This document shows, in pieces, positions 53,487 to 64,000 of a stretch of DNA of 64,000 nucleotides (its first letter is position 1; each line of letters opens with the position of its first letter). The DNA is from Edolisoma coerulescens (lineage: Eukaryota > Chordata > Aves > Passeriformes > Campephagidae), in NCBI GenBank assembly GCA_013397115.1, contig VWZW01000509.1, positions 939,186 to 1,003,185 of the forward strand. Direction: 5' to 3'. A model generated the notes under the pieces. It did not search any database. It saw only the letters and a program-made list of their open reading frames with translations, and was not told where the DNA came from. Made by a program: the position numbers and the translations under genes.

Positions 53487-53791
53487 GTACACAGGATGGA
53501 CCAGGCTCTGCTCCGTGAGGCCCAGCAATGGGGCAGGAGGAACGGGCAGGAACTGGTGGCCAGGAAGCTCCACCTGGACATGAGGAAGAATTTATTTCCT
53601 GTGCAGAGACCGAGCACTGGGACAGATTGTCCTGGGAAGGTGTGAAGCCTCCCTCACTGGAGATATTCCAGAGCCATCTGGACACAATCCTGTGCCGTGT
53701 GCTCTGGGATGGTCCTGCTTGAGCAGGGAGGTGGGAGCAGATGACCCCACTGTGGTCCCCTCCAGCCTGGCCCATTCTGCGATTCTGTAAA
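53487..53791 (+). mobile_element. CR1 LINE 3' end
   Basis: Contains tggaccaggctctgctccgt, gaagctccacctggacatga, ggaagaatttatttcctgtg, gatattccagagccatctgg and the tail cccattctgcgattctgta. It is closely related to the copy at 16.64-16.99 kb. Confidence 0.94.
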
Positions 53792-54421
53792 AACCTTGTG
53801 AACCCCCAACTTAAAAATCAGCCTCCAAATGGGCACTTGGGGGCAGTGGTTGCTCGGCTGTAAAATGAAGGCAGGAACAATTCCCCAGCTGCTGGGCAGG
53901 AACTTCGTGAACACTTCCTTAGGCAAGTACCTGGGATCTGAAGGCAGCGTGGGCCAAACCACGAGCTCTTCAGGTCTTGGAGGGCTTCAGTTTTCAGAAA
54001 CACCTTAATGTGCTGTCACAGACCTGAATTAGGAGGTGATTCTTTGGTTTTAACTTGTCTTCATTCCTCAGGGCAGCATGTAGCCAGGAAAGGGCTCAGG
54101 AAAAGAGGTGGATGCTGTCCTCCAGAGTTTGTCCCTTCCTATTTATCTCGTATCTGTGCATCCTTTCTGCAGAAGGAGAGGAGAAGCCTGGGTCAGAGAA
54201 GGCTACGGGTGACATTTGTAGCAGGACCCGCTCCAGTGGAGGCTGGGATGGACATTTTGTTTTTTAAGTGTCTCAACGAACACATTATTTAATACCAACT
54301 CCTTAAACACCATTGAACTCCTTTATCTCCTTCAGGCTGGCAAACACCGAGAGGAAGAGAACATAACCCTTTCGTATGTCCTGACACTCCTCAAAAAAGC
54401 AGACCCAGCAAATAGGTAGGA

Positions 54422-54491
54422 TGGCAGAGGGCTTGGAACTGCATGATTTCTAAGATTCCTTCTGACCCAAATCATCCTATGATTCTATGAG
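54422..54491 (+). mobile_element. Short CR1 3' terminus
   Basis: Only the last 70 bases remain: ggcttggaactgcatgattt, ttccttctgacccaaatcat and cctatgattctatga. A strongly 5'-truncated CR1 insertion, about 630 bp beyond the previous CR1. Confidence 0.8.
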
Positions 54492-56415
54492 AAAGGGGAG
54501 GGATACAAAACTTGCTAATGGTCTTCAGAAAGTCCTCTGAAAAGTGCATACCTCCAAGGCTGTGGTGGTTCTTCAGAATGACTTTTCCACAGGAAAAAAG
54601 AAGATGCACTTGGCATGATTTCTGTGGGCAGCAAAGAGAGGGGTGCACAGATGTGCACAGGTGGATGCAACTGCCCCTAACCCCACCTCAGCTGAAGTCA
54701 GCTGGACAAAAGCTATTTTTGATCCTCAGGACCCTCTGTCTGGGCAAACATCCCTCACTGCCCAGGTGAAAACACCTTTTCTTTCAGCAGGGCTTCCTTA
54801 GGAAAAGGACCAGGATGGAAGGAGGAAGTCGTCAACCCTACAATAAAGAGGGATGATGCATCAGCAATTAGGGCTTCTTTAAATCTTCGTGATGAAACAC
54901 AGTAAAATTGTTGGGATTTTGTCACAGTGTTTTATGAATTATAATTTCAAGGTTCAAAAGGACAATTAAGACAAGTGTCAAGGCCCCATTCTTCAGAATT
55001 ATTCAAGGAGGGAAAAGAAATCCAATGAAAATAAGCATAGATGATTTCCATGCTCCACCCCCATCAGAAATTTGGGATTAATTTTAACACACCATGGTTT
55101 AGTGGTGCAAACAAATAGCAGAGAGAAGATGGGGTTTTGTAATTTAATTTTGTTCCTTTTATTCTATGCCAAATTGCCCAAACTCTGTGATGCATTAGGA
55201 CATAAAAAAGCACAACTGTCAAAGTCAAAGCGCAATGTGGATGAAAAAAAACTCTTTAAAATTAAAATAATGAGATCTCTTTGTCCACCTCTTCTGAGAT
55301 CTCACTTTCATCATTATATAAGAAAGACTGAATTAAGTTTTTAAGTGCAAAACAAAACTCCCTTTTTAAAGACATATTAATTTTGTCGTGTTTTATGCAC
55401 AAATCTTGGCTGCTAATTTTATGCATTATTCTTTTTTTTTAATAATCTAGGTTTTGGCCCTCTCAGCTTGTCAACCAAGTGAGGCAGTGCAGTGTTTCAC
55501 ATGAAAGAAACTCTGCAGAAGAAAGACTGGAGAAGCATGGCCTTTAGGAATTTTCCTGACATGAGTCCTCATGGACCCTGAGCTTTCTGCTCCCAACATT
55601 TATTTAACAGGAGAGCAGCTGGAGGTGCCCTGTCTCACTTCAGGGAGTGCAAAAGGCAGGAGTGAAATCTGCTCCAAGCAGAAGAGCTGCAGGACCTCAC
55701 TGCTGGCGAGGCTTTGATGCTGTTTTTCTTTGGAGGCAAACCCAAGTGGAGAGACTGAAAAAGCTAAAAGATAATCCAACATCTAATTATTTTCCACAGG
55801 CTTTGCAGCAAATTGGAGTCCTGTTGGTTTGCTCTGGTAGTTCCAGGAGCTATCCTTCTCGCAGGGTTAATTTTATTTTATCTTTTGTAATTTCCGAATG
55901 ACTTTTAAAATGAGAACTTCCTTTGGTCAATCAGTTCAGCACATTCCTCAGCAGAAAACTAGATAGGAAAAGTCGTGGCCTAGTCTTGGTCAATTCAAAA
56001 GAGACTGCCATCACTGGGATCACTGCTAAATCTACACACATGTTGCCAGAGGCAGGTCCAGCAAACGGGTAGAAAGGATGGAAAGTTTGTAGATATTCAA
56101 CTATCATCCATCACTACTTGGTAATAAAGCAGAAAGGATGAAAGAAAAAATTATTCTGACATAATCCTGTTTTGTTGGCTGAAGAAAAATAGAGGCATAA
56201 TTAACAATATATAATGCAGAATTTACACTCCTTAATACTTTCCCCTGAAAATGGTAACAAAGATCTGGGTTTAATCAGTTTTGCATTGTCCCAAGCAGGC
56301 CATTTACCTGTCTGCATTGTAAAATTAACTTTTCTCAATTAATGCTAATATCAGTTCTTTTTGTTCTAATCAGACTCTTCCGAAAAAGCAATAAGCAATG
56401 TGGGATTAGCATTAA

Positions 56416-56459
56416 TAAGAAAAAAGAAAAAAAAAAAAAAGGAAAGAAAGAAAATAAAA
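56416..56459. repeat. A-rich low-complexity tract
   Basis: Mostly A with scattered G (aagaaaaaagaaa...ggaaagaaag). Confidence 0.85.
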
Positions 56460-57532
56460 CCAAGCATATTATGCCTGCTGGGTGTTTGCTGCTACAGTTC
56501 CACTTCGACTTCCACTATTAATAAGGCTCTGGGTGAAATTGGTTTCTTTGATGATAGAAAAAATAGTGATGTATTTCTAAAGGATTTTTTTCCTTGCAGA
56601 AACTGTTATACGCAGAGCAATTTTGTGGGTGCAATGGAAGGCAAATGTCAGAAATAGAGTGTGAATCCTTCCCTCTCAAATCACTTAACAATGGCAGTGC
56701 CCATGCAAATAGTCATCCAAAACCTGGCTGCCACAGTAGCCTGAAATCCTTTGCTTTGTAGTACATCAGCTGTGAGGAGATGTAGATAACAGAGCCTAGA
56801 GGAGCACAGAAGATGAAGTGCAAGGGCCACCTCACATCTAACACACACACAACACACACCACCTTCCTCTCAGAAGCCAAAGAAGCTGTTCTGAGTGCAT
56901 TACAGCCAATATCCAGCTATGGCTTTGACTGTCACAAAAAGTGTGAATTTAATCCCTTATGGGTGGCAGGGGTTTGTTGACTGGAGACAGCTTTGAGGAA
57001 CAGAGCACTTGAGTGTTTTGTATGTTGATGTTTCATGCCCGGGTAGAGAAGAGATGATAAAAACGCCACAAGTTTGGGTTTTACACGCTGGATGAAAAGC
57101 ACTAGAGAGGTTTCATTATTACTGCTCTTCAAAAGCTCTCCGTAGAGCAGCCTCGCTGAATGTGGTGCGTTCAAGCCATCAGGAAAGAAGAGTTGTGATA
57201 TTTCACACATAGGGTAAGGAAATGAGTAAATGAGATACCACTGAGACACCTCTCTGTACCTGAGAGGCTCTAAATTGTCCTCACTGAACTGTTGCACGAA
57301 GAGGGAGTGTGAAAGAAAACCTACTCAGAGGAAAGGGGGAATGATAAGGACAGAGCCCTCTCCAGCCAGAGAGCACTCAGGTGCTCAGGCAGGGCATCAT
57401 CTCCCCTTTGCTGTGATCTGCAGCATATCCTGGGGCTTTCCAGGCCAGGTGACCCCCTAATAAAGTGATCAAAGGGAGGCCAAATTACTGCTGTGTCTAA
57501 CACCAATCCTTTACTGCATCCCCTCCTCTTTC

Positions 57533-57535
<3 letters not shown>

Positions 57536-57579
<44 letters not shown>
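57536..57579. repeat. 44-bp poly(A) run
   Basis: Uninterrupted A after a C/T-rich stretch. No recognisable cDNA-like sequence precedes it, so I treat it as a mononucleotide repeat, not a retrocopy tail. Confidence 0.95.
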
Positions 57580-57581
<2 letters not shown>

Positions 57582-58728
57582 AGTTGTTTTAGAAAGATAA
57601 AACCATCAGATCATCGTGCATTTTTTCCAAGCACCAAAACCAAACACTGCTTGCAGAGCACAGGCAAAGACCTGGTGAAGGATTGTGAGTGATGTTGTTT
57701 GTTGACCACTAAAAATACCTTCAATGCACCACTGGGTCCCTCAGGACACCTTAAGCGGGTGCCTTGGGAATGCAGAGGACACTGGAGGCAGGGCCTTGGA
57801 GCGAGGAGTGGATGGACTGTAAGGGGACCTTAAGGAAAAAGCAGAAATGTGTCATCTCCCTGTGAGCAGCCTCTGCCTTCAAGAGACTTTGAGGAACCCC
57901 AGTTCTTCCCACAGCCTTTGCTGTGCCAGCTTAGCTCCCAGAACACAGCATCCTGTGTGGGACTGGACCTGTTCCTGTGAAGGGCTGCAGTCTGGCCTTC
58001 TGCCCTTACCCAGAAAAAAATTAACTCTTCAGGAGAGTTGTTGCAAACAATATGATCCTGGGATGGGAGCTCTGTAAATGAGGTTTTGAAGAGGGGCATG
58101 GCATTTGTTAGTGCTGCAACACGAGAACAAATGAAGCATATAAACAATTTATTCTCATCTGTCACAGGAGCTGCCCTACATAAAAGCCAGATCACCTCTG
58201 GTCAGTGCCAGCAATATTTCTACAAAAAGTAATATGGACAGTCCTAGGATCACTGTGCCTCTTTTTGAAAGCACATGGGCTTATTTTTGTTCCCAGGTTT
58301 AGAACAGAGAAGTGGTTTGGAAACACTCGCAGGGCATCCTGGTGCAAATGTAAGACCATGTTTAGGCAAACCAGAGCACAGTTAAATGTAATTTTAGAGG
58401 ACTGTATGTTTGATTAATCAGTCTGATAGCATTCTCCTGGGGAACGAGCTCCATGCTTGCACAGTGTTACCATTTACTACCCAAAAACAACAGAGCAGTC
58501 CAGAGCACAGTGGTTCACTTCCAGTGAAACAAAATCCAACACATCTTGGGGCTCTGGCTGGTGGATCCAGGGACATTTCCTGACAAGAGTCTGCCTCAAA
58601 TGTTTCATGCAGGATGTACATGACAGGGAAGAAAGGTTTTCTTCAGATCTATCAAAGTTTTGGACCTGCATTCTGCAGGGAGATGCATTGCTTGGTGCCA
58701 GTACTAAAACAAGTGTGACATTTGTATA

Positions 58729-58730
<2 letters not shown>

Positions 58731-58759
<29 letters not shown>
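58731..58759. repeat. (CT)n microsatellite
   Basis: About 14 CT units interrupted once by ttt. Confidence 0.95.
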
Positions 58760-59317
58760 ATGTTGCCAAAGCATACAGGAAAGGTCCTACAGGGAGTAGA
58801 TTTTTCCATACAATTTTTCCAGATGCATCATCTTTACCACTCCAGCATGAGTCTTTCTTGCTCTGCTGAGGCTGCAGCATCAGGGACATCATGTCTTCTC
58901 TCTCTTAGCCCTGTGTTTGTGTGTCTGGCCTACCAACAGCATTGTTGCTCCCTGACCATGCTGGATGCTACTGACTGATATGAAAATTAAGCAGAACAGT
59001 GCTCCAAGTGGTTCCCAGCACAGAACCATTCCAAGGATACCAAGTGGGTCTCCAAGAACAGGGGTCTCTTTTCTCCCAGAGGCTCTGATCCCGTTAGGGG
59101 CTGTTCACAGTGAGGTGTTGCTTGCCTGGTGCTCACCAAGAGCACAGCAGGTTTTGGCTCTAGCTGCAGCCCTTCTGTAAGGAGAGTCTTCTCTACAGCC
59201 TGGGTGATGCAGCGGGGAGAAGGGAGAAGAAGAAATCTCTTCTGAGGGCCTCCTTGGCCTTGGTGTAGCATGACAGTAGGAGGGTTGTTCAGTGCTCGTG
59301 CAGCTGGGCAGTGTAAA

Positions 59318-59378
59318 GATGATGTGATGTGATGTGATGTGATGTGATTGATGTGATGTGATGTGATGTGATGTGATG
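59318..59378. repeat. (GATGT)n microsatellite
   Basis: About twelve copies of the pentamer gatgt with one interruption (gattgatgt). It generates artificial repeated His/Ser/Thr/Ile open frames on the minus strand. Confidence 0.95.
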
Positions 59379-59554
59379 GTGTCTTGGCACGACAGCACTG
59401 CAGGGCCTCAGCTGTGCAAGGTGTGGGTGCTGCCAGGGGGGAAGGCAGGTGTGCCAAAGGAGGTGCCCAAAGGCATCCCAAGGGATGGGCATTGAGTCAC
59501 AGGATCCACCTCCAGGGGCTGGCTGGCGCTGGAAGGGAGGGAAAAGAGGCAATA

Positions 59555-59623
59555 GTTGAGCATTGTTTATTTCTAGAGTTCAACATTGTTTGTCTCTAGA
59601 GTTCAACATTGTTTATTTCTGCA
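59555..59623. repeat. 23-bp minisatellite, three copies
   Basis: Units at 59,555-59,577, 59,578-59,600 and 59,601-59,623 share the core cattgtttatttctaga with few differences. Confidence 0.9.
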
Positions 59624-61069
59624 CAGTTTGTTTCAGGAACTTCTGCAGTGGCATCCCTAATGCATGTCTTGGATACCTCTTGCTATTAAATGATGTCAGT
59701 CACACAGGATCCAAGATCATCTTATTTCTTGTCAATATCAAGCTGTTACAGCCCAAATTACATAAAGGAATTGACACTTCAGGAATCAGATCATGAAGTC
59801 ATTGTAATTGGCGTACACTGATTGCATTCAGGCTGGGTCTCTGAAGGTATAACATTGATTTTAAATTCTGCAGTCTGTGCCTCCTGCTTGGGCTGGGCAG
59901 GATGAGATGCTGAGACTGCTGAAAGCCCCCACTGGAGACATTAACAGCAAAATAAGTGCCTGGGAAGAGAAGGGAGGCAAACTCCTGGAGGAGGATGGGA
60001 GAGGGGTGGCACAGGAATAGAAGAGCCTGTTCTGAACAAATGACATCAAAGTGCTGAGGAAAAGAGCCTTTCCTTCACCAATAGACCCTTGGAATGTCCT
60101 GTACGACCACAGGTAAAAGCCTTTTGTAGAACACACTTTACTGAATCACAGAAACCCTTCTAAACACAAATTTTATTCAGGAAGGTTTTCCATAGCACCT
60201 TTGATAGTGGGAAGTTGCTTACTTGAATGCTGGCAAGCATCCATTCTCTCCAGAACTTTGCAAATGCTAATAAGGTGCAGTTTGAGGAGAGGTTGTGGGG
60301 GATTTTTTTCCTTCTTTTCTTTTTCCCTGAGGGAGAAACTGCTTGTGCAGCAACCAAGGTAGTCACTAGTGTTCAGTCTGCTACACTTCCTGAGGCCAGC
60401 CATTAATAGGACATTTGGCTGCACAACAGATGATTTGAATGCTCTTATTTGAAGGGCAAATAGTCACGATTATCTTTTTGTAGACACAGAGAATATTTTA
60501 AAGAAGAATTTTAGCCTGCCTTCTGTGTAGTGCAGAATAAAGGACATACAAAATATAGGATCCCTGTAGGTACAAAATTGTTCTTTTATGTTCTAACACT
60601 ATTATACTTAGAATTCACCTTGGTTTTCCTTCTCTAATTTTTTCACTGTTTTTGTTCTCTTGGCGAGTATCAAGAGAGGATATATTGCTGCAAGTGAAAT
60701 AAAAGCTTTTATCTAGGACTTCTCCATGCTCTAAAATTACAGTTCTGTAAGCCCAAGTGACGGTTAGGTAAGGGATTCAAACAACCAGTTAATGAGCAGT
60801 TCTTCATTAAACTCACTGCAGGAGGAGCAAAAAGTTCATTTGGTCTTCCTGTCCTTCACAGATGAGGCCTTGACATTCCCTTTTGAATAAGTTTTCAGTT
60901 TCTGTTAGTCTAAGTTTCCGTGGTTGTGTTTTTAAATTCTTGGTATCACAGTTGACATGGAAAAATGAACGTAGCTTTGTGGTTATATATTTTATCATTC
61001 ACATAATATATATGTGACAGAAAGAAGTGAACAATGGAACAAAGCCGAGCTGGAGACCAGTAACTTCCG

Positions 61070-61440
61070 TCCTTCTTTAACATCATGGTCTGGATGGTGG
61101 GGCAGAGTTTGCCCTCAGCGAGGATGCCGGTGACAGCAGACTGGGAGGAGAGGCTGATATGCCAGAGCTGTGTTTCCAGGGCTGAACACGAGCCAGCAAA
61201 GTGTCCTTGTGTCAAAGAAGGCCGGCAGGACTCGGGGCTGCACCCAGAGGGTGATGCCAGCAGGTCAAAGGAGGAGATCCTTCCCCCTTGCTCGAGCACT
61301 GGTGAGGCCACACGTGAAGCACTGGGTCCAGCTCTGGGCTCCCAAGTGCAAAAGAGACACAGACATCCTGGAGAGAGTCCAAATGACATCCAGAGGTCTC
61401 TTCCAACCTCAGCCATCCTGTGATTCCATGAATGAGCTGC
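61070..61440 (+). mobile_element. CR1 LINE with internal deletion
   Basis: The 5' two thirds match the CR1 block that precedes the 3' UTR: gatgccagcaggtcaaagga, gcactggtgaggccacacgt, tgggtccagctctgggctcc. At about 61,380 (gagagagtccaaatgacatc) the sequence jumps directly to the terminal cagaggtctcttccaacctc and tgtgattccatga. Roughly 200-300 bp of the usual CR1 3' region is missing. Confidence 0.88.
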
Positions 61441-61607
61441 ATGTTCCAAACAAGAACGGGGATTTTCAAGATACATTATGCCTCTACTCCAATATACTTC
61501 CAAAGCATATCAAAACTAAACCATCTTGCTGTAATCATCTACTGTTCTGTCACTATTGTATGAAAGTGATTAAGAAGTAGTAGCAGAGAGGTCTCTTGAA
61601 GTCTCCA

Positions 61608-61812
61608 TTGTCACAGAATCATAACAACATAGAATATCCTGATTTGGAAGGGACCCACCAGGATCATCGCGTGGATCTCTTGCATAAGTCCAACTCCTGG
61701 CCCTGCAAAGACATCCCCAAGAGTCACACCATGTGCCTGAGAGCATTGTCCAACTGCTTCTTGAACTCTGGCAGGCTTGGGGCTGTGACCACATCCCTGG
61801 GAGCCTGTCCTT
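61608..61812 (-). mobile_element. CR1 LINE 3' end, opposite orientation
   Basis: The plus strand starts with the reversed tail (tgtcacagaatcataacaac) and continues with gatttggaagggacccacca, tccaactcctggccctgcaa, ttcttgaactctggcaggct and ttggggctgtgaccacatcc. After about 61,812 similarity fades. It faces the CR1 at 61.07-61.44 kb tail to tail. Confidence 0.88.
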
Positions 61813-64000
61813 TTACTGCTGAAGCCACCAGCCACAGGGAAGGCCCTGGTTAAAAATCACCTTGTGATCAGTTCTACAAAGAGCAGAATTCGCACTAATG
61901 GATTTACGCCTTCAAACTCCAGCCCAGCTGCATCCCCTGTGGCTGTCCCAGTGGAGTGGGAAGCTGTGGATCATCATTGCATGCCTTGTCCTTCTGACAG
62001 CAGTGGTCCTACGCTGCTCTTTAGCATCTGGAGGCAAAACTGAGCACACCTCAGCCGTTTGAGGCTGTAGTACCATGGTTATACTGTGTGTGTTACTGCT
62101 GTGACGCTCCTTTCCAGGAAAGGAGAGCACAGAGGGAGTGGATCCGCTCCGTGAGCTGCTTGGCAGGTTCCTGCAGGCCAAGCAAAACGCGGGGTTTAGC
62201 TGCTTTTATGGGAAATATGGAATGTGACAGTTGTTTGGGTTGGAGGCTTCTCCAGTGACTCAGGGCTGGTTCACCCAGGAGTGTGCACGCTCCTAAACAC
62301 TCCCTAGAAAGTGAGGCTGGAATGTTTCATGCCCTTTTGGTCAGGTGTTTGTCTGCCACAGAGCTTGCTAAATCTGGCTTTGGTGTCATGGGCACCCAGT
62401 TTCTCTCTCTTCCTTCTGCCCCTTCTTATTAACATTTTCATAAGGTTTCATTTTTTTCACCTAAGAGAGTTTGCAAGAAATCAGTAAATGCTTATGTTGC
62501 CATTTTTCATCTATTTATTTTGGCTGTTTGTTTTTGCTCTGCTTTGGAGAGACTGTGGTGCATAAATAAGCTATGACCTGTTGTCCCAGAGGGAGGGAAT
62601 GGTAGGTAGGCTGTGCATGGAAATTCTTCTCTAGTTTTCTTCTTGAAATTTCAGTAATGACATCATCCTAAATGATTGGAATTTTTCCTGGAAGAAAGTT
62701 TGGTGTACTTCCTTTTAATCGTGCAAGGTGTATATGCTCAGACCTTCACAGTAAACCTGAAACCAATTTGGAACACATGTCTTTAAGTCTTTCAAGGCCT
62801 GTATCATACCCGTTGAAACAACTAATTAAGGTTTAATTTCACTCTGGTTTTCAGATACGAGGCAATCACTGTCTCCTGCCCTGCTGATAAGGACTGCAGC
62901 AACAAAGACTAACACTCCAAGTGCTAATTTAAAGACAGAAAAAGGAGGTGAAAGTAAAAGACTGCCCCATTTGAAACCAAACAATTATAAATCTACAGTG
63001 GCTTTCCTGCTGTGATAACCAATGGTAAAAAAAATAAATGAGAGATACCCTTAATCTATAGGCTTCACTGTCATTTAGGGGTGAAATATTTCTTGTTGAT
63101 TTTATGTGGGGTTTTTTTTTCATAGGGGATTTATTTTTTTCTTTTTTTGTGTGTGTTTTGAGGTGGGTTTTTTTTCCTTGCTTAGGCTAAGGAAGGGAAA
63201 CTAGCAGCAGAGGCAGTAGATACAAAAGCAGAAATTTCCCCCACGCTGCCCAGCTGGTTATTTTAGCACTCACCTGTGAGCACCCTTCACTGCAGAAGGG
63301 ATGCCTTTGAGAAGCCATATATAAACGTTTCCTCGAGCAGCTCTGCAGCAGAGGCTCAGCTATCAGGTTTCCAGAACCTGCAGTTAAGCAGGATGTCTGG
63401 TGTGAGATGATTTCGTGGCGCAGATCACTATCGGCGAGAAGCTCAGCTGAAAATCGCTTATTTCTTTTCACACAAGACAGGGAATGGAGGCAGGGCTAGA
63501 AATGAAGTAAAGCACTGTAGCTAAATTCAGCAAATTCAAATGGGAGCAACTTGCTGACTTCACCAGAGACTGGCTGCTGATTACAGTATTTGAACTAGAC
63601 TTCCCCAACTGCGTAACACAATGGCTCCTTAGAGTCCTAAGTCAGGATTTTACTAATTAAGACTACATGTCTGAATATGCAGATGTATGCACCAATAGAG
63701 TCAAAATTTGAATTTTTTCTATTATGTTGGCTTTCCTCATTTACGTTTATTTAGGGAAAAAAGTAAAAACAAAAGACAAAAAAAGGAGTGGAAAGGGAGG
63801 AGAGATTATACATTACATGCATAATATGCTGGACACCTGCAGGCATTCTCATGACACATACTGAGTTAAAAAAGCAAAGTTTAGGAGGTTTGACAACATA
63901 AATACAAACACAATTTCATTACATTAATTACATTATCACAATTTCAATGTTGGGTGTTTCCAATGCATAAAAGGTACTGTCACTGTGCTTCCCCAATGAT
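61813..64000. other. Intergenic sequence, no gene seen
   Basis: AT-rich unique sequence to the right edge, with T-rich runs near 63.1 kb. No exon is recognised. Confidence 0.55.
63108..63178. repeat. T/G-rich low-complexity tract
   Basis: Several runs of 7-9 T separated by G-rich words, including a short gtgtgtg. Confidence 0.8.

Larger units (their letters stand above)
54492..61069. other. Intergenic sequence with clustered simple repeats
   Basis: It carries the A-rich, poly(A), CT, GATGT and 23-bp repeats between 56.4 and 59.6 kb. No gene is recognised. Confidence 0.6.

Noticed and set aside
57460..57579. Poly(A) run with an upstream AATAAA as a processed pseudogene tail
   Set aside because: The AATAAA is about 75 bp from the run, no cDNA-like sequence precedes it, and no flanking duplication is visible.
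58987..59552. Minus-strand frames with repeated His-Ile-Thr-Ser
   Set aside because: They are direct translations of the (GATGT)n microsatellite.
60946..61503. 185-codon open frame on the minus strand
   Set aside because: Most of it is the antisense of a CR1 element.
1..64000. CRISPR arrays, operons, prophage or bacterial-type systems
   Set aside because: Sequence is vertebrate nuclear DNA with spliced exons and CR1 LINEs; no regularly spaced repeats or dense coding were found.

Overview
The window looks like unplaced nuclear DNA from a bird, most likely a passerine. The evidence is at least eleven fragments of CR1, the dominant avian LINE, several ending in the avian CR1 tail (cccttccaaccc...attctgtg), plus solo-LTR-like sequences of avian ERV style. 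There are no Alu- or L1-like sequences. Genes are split by long introns and CpG is depleted outside two islands. Almost all long open frames here are chance frames or CR1 shadows.

Left part (1-11,509, minus strand). This is the 5' end of a monoamine oxidase gene, best matched to MAOA. Exon 1 (11,459-11,509) carries the start of the FAD-binding Rossmann fold (EKYDVVVIGGGIS). Exon 2 (1,275-1,369, 95 nt) continues it with GLSAAKLL and EARDRVGGR. The junction is phase 1 with GT/AG borders on both sides. Intron 1 is about 10.1 kb. Positions 1-1,274 are the start of intron 2, and later exons lie beyond the left edge. Exon 1 sits in a CpG island (about 11.14-11.72 kb). It contains one ambiguous base (11,502) and appears to lack one base between the start codon and the conserved frame.

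Just upstream of MAOA (11,634-11,999, minus strand) is a 121-codon open frame with coding-like composition whose product I do not recognise.

Right part (about 12-64 kb). I find no protein-coding gene that I can support. The region holds CR1 3' ends, two probable and one possible solo LTR, simple repeats and short duplications. A second CpG island (about 35.57-36.15 kb) is interrupted by a 237-base gap and could be the promoter of an unannotated transcript. In mammals the region 5' of MAOA is also gene-poor, so a regulatory or structural gene desert fits. Several AT-rich blocks with clustered homeodomain- or GATA-type words are possible enhancers, but this cannot be tested without alignment.
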